Of a stretch of 16,409 nucleotides of DNA, positions 1-9,056 are shown piece after piece. A model generated the notes under the pieces. It saw only the letters and a program-made list of their open reading frames with translations. It had not been told where the DNA came from and did no database searches. The stretch covers positions 1 through 16,409 of the forward strand of contig JAHBMJ010002733.1 of assembly GCA_018398765.1 (NCBI GenBank), given 5' to 3'. The translations under genes and the position numbers were made by a program. The DNA is from Chromera velia. Taxonomy: Eukaryota; Sar; Chromeraceae. Each line of letters opens with the position of its first letter. The first letter of the stretch is position 1.

Positions 1-118
1 CGTGGAAGAAGGGGGGGGAAGAGGGGAGAGGGGGTAAAAAGGGGGGACAAAGGGGAAGGGAAAGGGAGGGGAAAAGGGGGGGGAAGAGGGGGAGAGGGGG
101 GTTGCTTCGGGGTGGGGG
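1..118 (+). repeat. G-rich polypurine tract
   Basis: Nearly all G and A, with many runs of four to nine G and only occasional T or C. It is low-complexity DNA with clear potential to form G-quadruplexes on the plus strand. No reading frame here looks like protein. It sits at the very edge of the window, so its true length is unknown. After it, positions 119-556 hold no recognisable gene, repeat or RNA. Confidence 0.8.
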
Positions 119-556
119 GGCGAATCGAATCAAGGCTGACCGAAAGCATGCAAAGTAGTAGTAAGTAAAACGACCGTGACTAAGCGTGACTAAAGCGTCT
201 GCGTGGGGCTGCCGGCCTTTTGCCCGGAGTTAAGAGTTCATGTATCGAAAGGAGCAGCAAGAGGATGAAACGAGACAGAAAGAAGAGACAAAATAGAAAG
301 AAACCAGCGGGGCAGTCTGCAATGTGTCCGGTCCCTTCCCTCCCTCCTTTTATGCAGCCGCTGACACGCGCAAAATATATTTATGCTTGACGAGACGGCC
401 GAGCCTTTCTATCAACGAGAACTCGAAGTCGATCGCCTACCCCTACGTCAGCTGCATATGAAACGCGGGCAGAGGACTGCCTGATTGTTGCCGCCATATG
501 CTTATGCCCGCGCATGCCTGCAACTGCCTGTGACTGCCCTTGCGCCCCTGCACTGA

Positions 557-676
557 ACTTGGGGGGGGAGTGAGCTCATTGCAAAGCTGAGCATCAAAGA
601 GGCGGACTGCGAGAGCAACAAGCCGAGCGCCGCATGTGCCACGCATTTGGAACTTCTGGAGCTCCTTTTAGAAGAG
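557..676 (+). other. candidate exon, ankyrin-like helix pattern
   Basis: A short open frame (ACT at 557 to a TGA at 677-679) has protein-like composition, ending in HLELLELLLEE, which resembles the second helix of an ankyrin repeat. A GT at 676-677 could be a splice donor. The acceptor side is weak, because the only AG nearby (569-570) follows a run of G. I could not join it in phase to the next candidate exon at 1007. It may be chance or a remnant of an ankyrin gene like the one at 4112. Positions 680-1006 show nothing else that I can support. Confidence 0.15.
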
Positions 677-1006
677 TGACCTTTCTTCTCTCTCGGCTTC
701 TCTTCTTTGCGTGTGGCTTGGGAGTCAGACCCCTCATGTGGTTGAGAGCACGAGCATACGAGGGGGCGCTTTCATTCACTGTCTCCTTCTCACTTCCTTC
801 TGCAACTTTGAAACGTTTCGAGTTATCCCTGGCTTCTTTCTTAATTTAAGAAAAAGAGACTGGAAGAGGTGGAGACAAAATGAGTAGAGGAGGAGCAAAA
901 GGAGAAGAAATCTTTAAAGAGATGTCTAGTTCAACGAGAAAAGAAGAAAAAGCGAGGGGACAGCCCGTGTATGTCTCTATGTCCGTTCTACATCTTCTCC
1001 CTGCAG

Positions 1007-1110
1007 GGGGATGCCGGTGCTTTGGAGGCCCTCTGGGTTCTCTGGGTATCGCCACTCCCTCTCGCAGCACGGGAGTTGATGGGGGCCTTGGTGGAGCTAG
1101 CCGTCTCTAC
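1007..1110 (+). other. candidate internal exon
   Basis: The 104-nt segment is bounded by a good acceptor (pyrimidine-rich CTTCTCCCTGCAG ending at 1006) and a strong donor (GTGAGC at 1111). One frame is open and reads GDAGALEALWVLW followed by a mostly hydrophobic stretch. No family is recognised and no partner exons could be placed. From 1111 to 1945 there is no other convincing gene. One open tail ending near 1480-1490 has no usable acceptor in front of it. Confidence 0.2.
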
Positions 1111-1945
1111 GTGAGCATCTGCGTAGAGCCAGACGGTGTACCGCCAGGCGTCTCCCTCCGATAGGTCTGACCGGCTGCCGTTCACGGCCGTTCATTCATT
1201 AATATCTGTTGTCTTGATTTGCTCTTCCTTATATCTGTCATGGTGCGAGGACGCTCGAGATTTCATTCCTTCGACTACATGCTTTGAAGTGTTCTATTGC
1301 TTGTATTGGTTTGCATTATGTCTGGTTAATCATGTTCTTTTGCTCACCTTTTTTCCCTTTTTGCGCATACTCGAATGTGTCTGGCTGATCGCGGGGACGC
1401 GATTTTCTTGTCTGTGGCTGGGGGGGATCTATGGAGTCCTACCCTGTGGCACCGCCCTCTGGACCCTCGCATGCGCTATATCTGAATGAGCCCGCGTGCC
1501 GACACCAGGCTCCGCTGCCGCGCTTTGTTTCATACGTGTCGCGCGCGTCGATCAAAATTGTTGAAATCGATCGAGTCTGACCTTCGTATTCAAGCATGCA
1601 GCATGTTACTCAAGCAACGGATAGCATCGTTTGAGTCTGATGTCTGTTTACCATAGATCAAGAGAGCTCCTAAGAGTCTGAGAGAGAAGCATAAGTAGAA
1701 ACTGTGCAATGATAGAATGCATCCAGCTGATTGGAATCCCACTGGGAGATCGCGTTAGCGCTTAAACTAATATAGAGCCAAACCTCTTGTAAAGTGTTAC
1801 CTGAATGAGTGTTGCTCACGTTCCTTCTCTTAACCCTCCCTAAGGTTCTTGTCCTCGCTTTACCTTCTGTCTGGACGCCATAAGGTGGCCGGACAGGGGG
1901 GACAAAGCAGTGAAGCAGTTAAAAATTTATATTTTTGTAATATTT

Positions 1946-1972
1946 TGTGTGTGTATGTATGTGTGTGTGTAA
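1946..1972 (+). repeat. (GT)n microsatellite
   Basis: A short GT/ATGT tract in an AT-rich stretch. It is followed by poly-T runs at about 2012-2048 that separate the left-hand region from the GGTTACCG cluster. No coding potential is seen. Confidence 0.7.
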
Positions 1973-2076
1973 ATAGGCTTTTCAAATGCTAATGAACACT
2001 TAAAAACGAAATTTTTTTTTTGGGACCCTAATTTTTTTTATTTTTTTTGTCGGTAAAAGGAAGGCAGACTGAGGCC

Positions 2077-2276
2077 ATTACCGGTTACCGGCAATTGCCG
2101 GTAGACTAAACCTGTTACCGACCAGAAAAGCAACCCTGGTTTAAAAGAACAATTACCACTGTTTTGGTTACCGAAACAACGGTAATTAATGTGACTCTGC
2201 AGGATTATCGTAACCATGAAAATGGTTACCGAGCGGTCTAACGGCCACCTCGGTAACCAAACTAAGTTGGTTACTC
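2077..2276. repeat. cluster of inverted GGTTACCG motifs with palindrome and hairpin
   Basis: The core GGTTAC/GTAACC, often extended to GGTTACCG or CGGTAACC, recurs in both orientations near 2083, 2114, 2166, 2210, 2224, 2251 and 2269, with shorter GGTAA variants at 2051 and 2181. TACCGGCAATTGCCGGTA at 2086-2103 is a perfect 18-bp palindrome. GTAACCAT, then a GAAA loop, then ATGGTTAC at 2210-2229 is a perfect 8-bp hairpin. A minus-strand frame is open across it but looks like a by-product of the motif. It could be a foldback element or a cluster of protein-binding sites. Confidence 0.6.
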
Positions 2277-2289
2277 CTAATAGCACAGT

Positions 2290-2886
2290 GTAAATGAATT
2301 GAATAAAAACTATTTACTCATGCATATAACTTTTGAAATCGTTAATCATATATAAAAGAAGGTTAGTAGGTTGTGCTGCATTGTAAATTTTCAAATTCAT
2401 ACTTTATAACATCGTTATTTAGAGTTGTGCAGTTACAGCTTTGTAAAGAGGCTAAAAGTAGTTAAAAGAGAAGTTTTTACATGCAAATTAATGTAAATTA
2501 ATGCAAATCATCACTTATTTGCACTGTACACTTTTATAAACATCAACTAATTAGTGTATTCCTCTTTGGACTTGAAGTCTAAAATCGGAGACCTTTGGTT
2601 AAATGACATTTAAATAAGCCTCAGTAGGGGATGATAAGGAATAGTAGGGAAGTTGTCTTGAAATAATTACAATGATGATGCAAAAAAAAATATAATGATG
2701 CTTACTTTATTTACTTAAAGTTAGTTTAGGTTGGTTGAGCCTAAGGTCTAGAGACGGATGACAATCCATGCATGCAGAAGTCAACAGAGAGGGCCGGCTT
2801 GAGCCAACCATAAAAGTACAAGCATGAACCGCCACAACCTCCCTAGCTAATGACTAAACAACCGCACACTGCTTACGTTCTAAGAA
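2290..2886. other. AT-rich intergenic stretch
   Basis: AT-rich DNA with no open frame of note on either strand. It contains small A and T runs (for example near 2681) and near-repeated ATGCAAATTAATGTAAATTAATGC-type text around 2480-2510. I see no RNA gene, no promoter that can be tied to a gene, and no clear mobile element ends. Confidence 0.5.
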
Positions 2887-3291
2887 TCACCTCAAATAAG
2901 CTTTGATCAATAGATAGGCTTTCTGAGGCTCACGGTCTAGGATGAAAGAGACCAGCTCCCTAACATATGTATCCTCATCTTCCACTCCTCTCGCTCCAGC
3001 AGCCACTACCTATTGTGCTCTTACTACTCTCTCCCCTATTCGAGATGATTCTTTAACATTGTCAGAGAGTGATGTAAGCTTCAATTTATACTGCTCAGTG
3101 CATACGTAGACAGTCAATCTATGCACTGCATTATCTACTAGTCTTTTACCCCTAATTGCAGGACATTGCATACAATGGTGCTCACTGGATCCCCCATGTT
3201 TTGTTCCACCTCTTACGTACCCTCCGGACAAAATGAGGGAGAGTGTGTATGACAACCTCCCTGAACCTAAGTGCCACTTAAAAAAATATAA
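2887..3291 (-). pseudogene. decayed coding relic, possibly a transposase tail
   Basis: Read on the minus strand, one frame is open from just below a TGA at 3292-3294 down to a TGA at 2887-2889, about 130 codons, interrupted once by TAG at 3010-3012. The text on both sides of that TAG looks like protein. The upstream part contains EHHCMQCPAIRGKR and then VYVCTEQ, a spaced Cys/His pattern of zinc-ribbon type. Such Cys-rich ends occur in piggyBac-like transposases, but that is only a resemblance and the last expected Cys is Gln. The first codons (down to 3255) actually lie inside the inserted MITE, so the original protein must have continued differently upstream. No intact gene remains. Confidence 0.35.
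3246..3254 (+). repeat. left target-site duplication of the MITE
   Basis: TGTATGACA directly abuts the left terminal inverted repeat and recurs at 3500-3508 just outside the right one. A 9-bp duplication is usual for Mutator-type elements. Confidence 0.7.
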
Positions 3292-3498
3292 TCAAGATGA
3301 TTTTTATCTGCGGTATCGTTTTTCAAGAGACTGTCTATCCTTGTGGCGTATACGGTCAAGACACCGTCCAGATATGCGGCTTTGGCTTTCAAGACACCCT
3401 AGAAGACACCGTAAGTGATCCGCGCCTGCGGCGCAGACTTTCAAGCTTATCTAAAAATGCGGCTTCAACTTTCAAGTAGTAGTTAGGTTCAGAGAGGT
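3255..3498. mobile_element. MITE-like non-autonomous DNA transposon
   Basis: The 244-bp element starts with ACCTCCCTGAACCTAA (3255-3270) and ends with its inverted copy TTAGGTTCAGAGAGGT (3483-3498), 15 of 16 matching. Similarity continues inward to about 28 bp (roughly 23 matches). The 9-mer TGTATGACA flanks it on both sides. The interior has sub-repeats: ATGCGGCTT followed by CTTTCAAG twice (about 3374 and 3457), and AAGACACC three times between 3358 and 3411. It encodes no convincing protein, so it would need a transposase supplied elsewhere. The 9-bp duplication points to the Mutator superfamily by known convention. It sits inside the older minus-strand relic and is therefore younger than it. 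Confidence 0.75.
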
Positions 3499-3499
3499 C

Positions 3500-3508
3500 T
3501 GTATGACA
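3500..3508 (+). repeat. right target-site duplication of the MITE
   Basis: Second copy of TGTATGACA, one base beyond the right inverted repeat end (3498). It is identical to 3246-3254. Confidence 0.7.
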
Positions 3509-3583
3509 ATCGTGTGACCCCATCCTCTCCTCATTTTTCCCCCAACAAAAGCATGATGACATAATCATGATATATCATGATGC

Positions 3584-3928
3584 CTAAAACCCGCGTATCT
3601 TTTTAGCTCTCTTATAAAACGCATAAGGATCATTCAGAAGCAGCTGGAACTTAGGAAATGAACTAAAATGAATGGGACCAGCCTGGGAGGTGAGTAGTGA
3701 CAACTGAGTATAGATGAGATCACTGACCACATAGAAAAATGATTCGGGTCCGTTAAAAAACTGACGTAAGCGGCATATTAAGCCGCGTCCGCGGCGCTTC
3801 CCCCGCGGGCGCAGGGGCGAGCTCCCCTTCAGATCTCGGCCGGGTTCGGGGCCCGGAGGTTTAGCTTCCACGATGCCTTCCGGCCGTAATACCAGCGACG
3901 GCTTTGCCTTGCTCCACCAGACAACCAT
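3584..3928 (-). other. minus-strand ORF of 114 codons, unrecognised
   Basis: An ATG-started frame covers a GC-rich block (about 3775-3870) followed by a more ordinary part. Residues after about 55 (FFNGPESFFYVVSDLIYTQL and onward) look like folded protein rather than noise. It lies just upstream, in transposition order, of the minus-strand relic at 2887-3291. Stops and a frame change separate the two, so they could be pieces of one dead transposable element. It could equally be a chance ORF in the 5' region of the ankyrin gene. No function is assigned. Confidence 0.2.
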
Positions 3929-4111
3929 CGGCTCTTGATCTGCAAGCCAACGTACATTTCTTGGCTACATCTAAGAATTGAGTGTCTCGTACGAATTCCA
4001 AACTTGCGAAAAAGTGAATTTCTCACACGGGCTGAGCGTCTCTTTTTTCTGCCCTTCATAACCCGTCTCCGTCAAAAGCATCTGCGTTCAACCCATCATC
4101 TCTGTCGAAAA

Positions 4112-7100
4112 ATGGCGGGAAAGGTATCTCAGGTGTCTGATGTTCCTCGCATAATTTTTTCGAATGTCATTCTGGGGCTCTCTGGGTTTTGGAAGGTCTC
4201 TGCCCTTTCGAAAACCCTGCTTCTTTTACGCGATGATCCTGGACCTCTCGGCCTGGGGTGTGTGCTCCCCGGTCTTGCGTCCATCTCAGAGAGAGAGGCG
4301 GTGTGGGGCCTCATAGATGACTGCTTTGATCGAGATAATGTCAAGGCTTTGCGTCAGCTGCTCGCTCTGAACAGACTGACAGCTCGTTTCCCCTTTCTTC
4401 TGAGGCGTGTGCTGGGTATAAATCCCCGAGCACGGTCGTGCATCAGTTTTCTCTCCAGATGCGGTGTCACACCGTCGTGCGGAGAGCTGGCAGAGCCCCT
4501 TGATGACGAGTGTCCTCTGAATGTAAAGGATTTGTGTGCACTGCTTGAGAGCGGGGCTGTGCACCCAGATGCGTGGGTGGAGGTCCCCCAGGTCTATGCG
4601 GGTCTGGGTGATCTCGCGAGACCGCTGCTGGTCATGATGATAGTCGGACATAAATTCGACTGTGTAGAGGCTCTCTTGAACGCGGGGGCTAGGGTGGATG
4701 TCTGCGAATGGAGCGCGGAGGTGCCGGATGAAAACCCCCGGCCTCAGTGTCGTTACACCCCCCCCCGTTACAGCGAGTGCCATGAGGGGCCTCTGCATGC
4801 CCTCATAAGTGCGTGTGCTTGCTTGAGAGAGGGAGACGATAGTGAGGAGAGGATGGGTAAGCGACTGAAAGCTCTCGTGCTCCTCAAGCGTGTCGCTGAG
4901 CTCTCGAAAGAGTTTGGCAGTCTCCACTGGACCACCTCAGAGTACATGAGTTCAGATGCCTCTCCCCTAACTCTCGCATGCCAGCTCAGGGACCCAGAAG
5001 CAGTCAAGGTTCTTCTAGCTGTGCAGGGGGGGAAGGTGGACACCAGCGTCCGTTGTGATCTCCCGACCCAGATGTTGCGTGAGTGCTACGGTCCTGACGA
5101 GTCCGACGAGTCAGACGAGTCAGACGATTCAGACGACGCAGCGGTTGCAGAGATTATCGAAGCCCTCGCAGAAGCAGGAGCAAACCTGAATCAGGCAGAC
5201 CGCAAAGGAGTCACACCGTTCGTCCTTGCACGCAAAAAAAAGCTCCCGAAAACTGCCCTGGCTCTCATAGCGAATGGGGTCCTGCTGGACCTTGACCTGA
5301 TGGCGGCCATCAAAAAGAAAGACGCGTTTCTTGTCTCTGTGATCCTACAGCGGGAGGTTGAGTCTGAGACCGGGGAGAACCCCCTGACAGAGCTCTCCTT
5401 GATAGGAGGAGACAATCCCAGACTGATCTCGCCGTTGCAAGCGGCACTTGAGGTGGGGCTCCCTTATGAATCAATCAAGTTGTTGATCGAAAAAGGAGCG
5501 CGATGTCCCCTGAGCGTCCCCCCGGCACCTGGGGGGTTGTCCTCTCTCCCCGTTCCCCTAAGTCAATTGTCTCCTCTTTTGATTGCGTGTGATCGGGAAG
5601 ATGAAAACCTGATCCGTCTCCTCTGCAAAGAGGGGAAGGCAAATCCGAACATTCCCGGGAAGGCGAAGGCGAAGCATAAGGGTCTCCAGTACCCCTTGCT
5701 GTATGTGATTGATGTCCTCGGACGTAGGCCATCATGTGCCACAGAGACACTTGTAGAGATACTGGTTAAGTGTTGTGGTGCGGATATGAATAAAACGCGG
5801 TCGGACGGTCATTGTGCTCTGTCGCTCGCTTGTCGCAGAAAGATGAGATGCACAGTAGAGCGTTTGATAGAGTTGGGGGCTTCAGTTGAGGGAGTGGGGG
5901 AACTTCATGAGGGCAGTCACAGTCAGAGAGGGAGAAAGAGGCTTCCCCTGAATGAGGCTCTCATCATAGATTCCTCTACTTTAGGGCTTGGGGGGGGGGA
6001 ATCTGAATACAAAGAGTTTGCTCAGTCCGTCTCCGAAGCCCTCACCCCCCTTTTGCTAGACAAAGGGGCCGATCCCAATGCCAGAGGGCTTGTTGCGTAC
6101 CCCAAAGAGATCTTAGGAGGAGAACCCATTGAGGTCCGCGCCACCCCTCTCCAGGTGGCCACAGCGTGCATCGACAATCCCGACCACCGTTGGAAGATGG
6201 TCAAGATGATCATTGAAAGAGGGTCCCGCTGTGCCCTCCCCTCCGCTCCCACTGAAGAGTCCGCTTCGCCTCTTGGACCAGCTGCCGCATGTGATGACAA
6301 CAACAGTCCCTCCCTTCCCCCCCTCAGCAAAGTTTCTCCTCTGATGCTGGCCATTCGGGCCAGAGATTCCCCACTCCTCGCCGCTCTGTGCAACGAGGGA
6401 AGGGCAGACCCGAACCAGTGTGGGCATTGGAGCGAGTGGGCAGATCCGGAGCTCCCTCTAGCAGCAGCATTGACAGACAGACGCCTGCCAGTGGGCCATT
6501 CCAGAGGCTGTTGTCGGATGCTTAAGCGGAAGCAATGGAATGTCGTCAAACAACTCGTGCAGGTGGGTGGGTGAGCCATGTTCGTTCTTGATTGAGTGCG
6601 TGATCGAGTTTTTTCTTTGAATGCATGGATGCTTGATTGTGGTTGCAAAATGACGGCATGCAGTTTTCTTCCAGCCGGATGGTTTGCTGTTTGTTCCGAT
6701 CATGGTCTCGGTGCCTGTGTGTCAGAACTCCGTCCTCCACTAGCTTGCATGGAAGGGCGGTATGAGCAGAATAAAGGCTCTGCATCATGTTTCAATTGGA
6801 ATTGCGTCCGCTCAGATGAGTCCACTTCCTTGACTTTTTTGTCACGTGCTTTTCGAGGGGAACCACTCGGATCAGAGGGGAGATCCTGCATGGCTAGCTT
6901 TTCTCCGCTCTCTGGACAACATTGATTCAATTCCGAGGAGTGGTACGATCTCTCAATCACATCCACATACATGCACGACACTGTATGCATGTGCACATGT
7001 ACATATTTTGCATGATCCTAATGCAGGCGGGTGCAGACCCTGGCCTCCTGTCCACTCACTGGAAGGCAACGAGTTTCGACAGGAAAATCCACTGGGGTTC

Positions 7101-7650
7101 TGGATCCTGGCTTGCCGACCTGATCTCTTTGAGGGAGGCCCACGGGTCCCTCCTCCTTCAGATCATCCAGAGCGTCCCTCTGGAAGAACTGCAGGAACCC
7201 CAGGTTGGGGATTGCTCGGCGTGGCACTGTGAGCAGAGGGGGGACATGTCTCCCCTCATAGCTGCAATTCGATCTGCCCCCGACAAGTATTTGGGGGGGT
7301 TGGAATCCGACCCTGTCGAATGGTCTTTGGGGGCATTGGCGTTGTTGCACAGGGGTGTAGATGTAGGCAGGAGGAATAGGGTGGGGGGGCAGTTCTTCAG
7401 TCCCCTGGAGGCTGTGTTTCATGCCGAGAATGCGAGTCGATGGAACGTGGCTCGTGAGCTCATCCAGAGGGGGGCCGAGCTTTCGAGTGGGGAGAAGATT
7501 CGGATCTACTACTGCAGGGGCATCAGTTGCATCAGGTACAAGCCAGATGCAGTGTATAAAGAGGACGGATTCGCGGGAGTTCCCCGCGATATTTTGTGCC
7601 GTTTCTGGCCTGACGATTTCCCTCCAGCGGCAAATCAAACGGGCAGCTGA
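4112..7650 (+). CDS. ankyrin-repeat protein, two exons, 1024 residues
   Basis: Exon 1 is 4112-6562 and exon 2 is 7027-7650, joined in phase 0. The join restores LVQ-AGADP, a typical ankyrin loop, which is strong support for the splice. I chose ATG 4112 (context AAAAATGGCG) because the upstream in-frame residues from 3935 lack family character. Residues 10-36 (DVPRIIFSNVILGL and onward) look vaguely like an F-box helix, which is speculative. Degenerate ankyrin units follow at about 169-196, 284-310, 345-392, 439-465, 487-514, 525-594, 610-658, 677-707, 740-767, 780-822, 891-925 and 941-970. An acidic DES/DDS tract lies near residues 330-343. There is no signal peptide or membrane span, so a soluble protein-binding role is inferred; the partner is unknown. 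The gene ends with TGA. Confidence 0.85.
5095..5140 (+). repeat. in-gene GACGAGTCx codon repeat (acidic Asp/Glu/Ser tract)
   Basis: A nine-base unit of the type GACGAGTCA/C is repeated in frame, then varies to GACGATTCA. It encodes DESDESDESDDSDD between two ankyrin-like blocks. It is a slippage-prone acidic linker, and its Ser residues sit in a casein-kinase-2-like acidic setting. Confidence 0.8.
6563..7026 (+). other. intron of the ankyrin gene (464 nt)
   Basis: The donor is CAG|GTGGGT at 6563, followed by a tandem GTGGGT. The acceptor is CCTAATGCAG ending at 7026, with CTAAT just before it as a likely branch site. Inside are ATGCATG/TGCACATG-rich alternating tracts (about 6965-7010). Removing it keeps the frame and rebuilds an ankyrin repeat. 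Confidence 0.85.
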
Positions 7651-8381
7651 AAGGAGGTTGACGATTCTGATGCGTTTTCTCTTTTCCTTCTTTTCTTCTC
7701 CTTGTCCCCTTCAAGGGCGCGTCTCCTTTTTAAGTGCCGGTGGTCTGTCTCATGCCTCGGTCCAGTGAGACAAGGCCGCTAACTTCTCGCGCATGCATGT
7801 TGTGTTTTTTGTAGTCCTTTGAGCAATTTAATGATTCTGATCGCATTGTTCAATCCCGTTCTTGTGAATGTGCTTGCACGTGAACGAAAGACGAGTCAGA
7901 AGGTGAAGCAGAGTCCGTAGTGCACAGGTGTTGTGTTGTTCTGCGCGCTTCGAAGTGTGCTTTCCGTCACTGATTTGTTATGATTGAGGTCAAATGGCGC
8001 CGAGCGTTCAGTGGTGCGTTTCGGGGTACTCGGGGGTGATTCAGTTGTTGCGAGCGCGTTCAAATGCCCTTCTTTCGACTTGTGTCTTTCTCTCTCTCCC
8101 CGCTCCCTTTTCATTTGGATGTCGTATAGCACACAGCAACATTTTAAGTTGCTTATACGCTTTACAGTATGTGGCCACCTACTTTCAAAGTTATAAGGTA
8201 ACTTTAAGTGAAACCAGAGCTTAACCTTCTCCATGATCACTCTACGATATTATATTAATATAAATTGATGTAAGCGATTTAAAATTGAAACTAGAATTAA
8301 AATTCCGGGGTAGTATGTTACATAATATTGCATCTTTATACATCTTTCGAGCTTGTGTCTAAAGTTATGAAGTGAAGTGAA
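7651..8381. other. 3' flank of the ankyrin gene, intergenic
   Basis: Pyrimidine-rich text just after the stop is probably 3' UTR. It is followed by DNA that turns AT-rich from about 8230. Several 60 to 115 codon frames overlap on both strands, but none has protein-like composition or splice support. No RNA gene is seen. Confidence 0.5.
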
Positions 8382-8423
8382 GTAATTTAGTGGTGCCCTA
8401 GAGTATTGTCGCCTTTTGTCTTA
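8382..8423 (+). repeat. dispersed repeat, copy 1
   Basis: GTAATTTAGTGGTGCCCT and the next 24 bases match 14253-14295 in the same orientation. The first 18 bases are identical, and most of the rest agrees (GAG, TGT, GCC, TTTTGTCT blocks). Weaker similarity may continue for about 60 to 100 bases beyond it. Both copies lie in AT-rich intergenic DNA, as expected of an old transposable-element family. No terminal inverted repeats could be defined. Confidence 0.65.
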
Positions 8424-8559
8424 TAGAGGTTGCCCTCCCGCAAGCGGCAGGCCTAGCTGCAGGCTTCTATCTGTATAAAGATTATGTACATCTTCCAACA
8501 AACCTTATTGTGATATGGTACTATTACCGGGACAGTTACCCCTACTTACTCTAGGCCGG

Positions 8560-8760
8560 GCCAGCACCTGCCAGGTGATAGTGATAGTGATCTGATTGGT
8601 GCCTTAGTAGAACACGATCGCCGTTCTACCGAAAATCGCCCCCTGCGAGGGGCCGGGCACCTAGCTGAATTGTCGCCGACTTGCGGGCCGGCCGCGCGGC
8701 CAAGGCCGACGTTCAAAAACGCGCATGCACCCCGGCCGACAATTCGATCCGCACCATGTG
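8560..8760. other. GC-rich block upstream of the glyoxalase II gene
   Basis: A sharply GC-rich segment with many CpG and the self-complementary GGGCCGGCCGCGCGGCC near 8687-8702 stands out between AT-rich 8230-8530 and the gene start at 8898. It may be a promoter-associated CpG-rich region or an unrelated insertion. No TATA box or defined promoter motif is recognised. Minus-strand frames across it look like compositional by-products. Confidence 0.3.
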
Positions 8761-8897
8761 AGATGCTTACCAAGCTTCTTCCAGGATCTTGCAGTTCGAT
8801 CCTTAATTGCAGCAGCATTTGTCATGTGACGGACAGAACTATCAGCGAAACTTGAGGCCACAGGTTTTCTCCGGAGTTCAGAACGAATCGATTCAAG

Positions 8898-9056
8898 ATG
8901 AGTTTCTCCCGCGCTGCCTGGCTCCGGCCTACGAAGATCTCTGTCCTTCTCACTTTGCTGGGCGCTCGCACATTTGAAGGGACGAGCAGAGGACGGCTCG
9001 GGGCTGCTTCTGGTGCTGGTTTCCTCTCAGGTTCCTTTCGTCGAAACTTTCACCAG
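8898..9056 (+). other. glyoxalase II exon 1 with signal-peptide-like start
   Basis: It starts [13 protein letters not shown] and continues with a hydrophobic [10 protein letters not shown] segment, a plausible signal peptide with cleavage near GART|FEG. It is then rich in Ser, Arg, Gly and Ala. A Phe at the first mature position is a known feature of complex-plastid presequences in red-alga-derived lineages. The donor at 9057 (CACCAG|GTCTGA) leaves phase 0; an earlier donor at 9031 would leave phase 1 and would not fit exon 2. No transcript evidence is available here. Confidence 0.5.

Noticed and set aside
2038-2286. Minus-strand frame of 82 codons across the GGTTACCG cluster
   Set aside because: Its recurring VTG/VTN words are explained by the DNA motif; the composition does not look like a protein.
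3838-3858. CCGGG-TTCGGGG-CCCGG, a T-arm-like stem-loop
   Set aside because: The stem is perfect, but the conserved loop A is missing and no acceptor or anticodon stem fits upstream.
6022-6648. Minus-strand frame of 208 codons across the ankyrin gene
   Set aside because: It is the antisense shadow of the real exon, with a Ser/Arg/Pro-rich composition and no domain. The same holds for 4286-4927 and 7018-7638.
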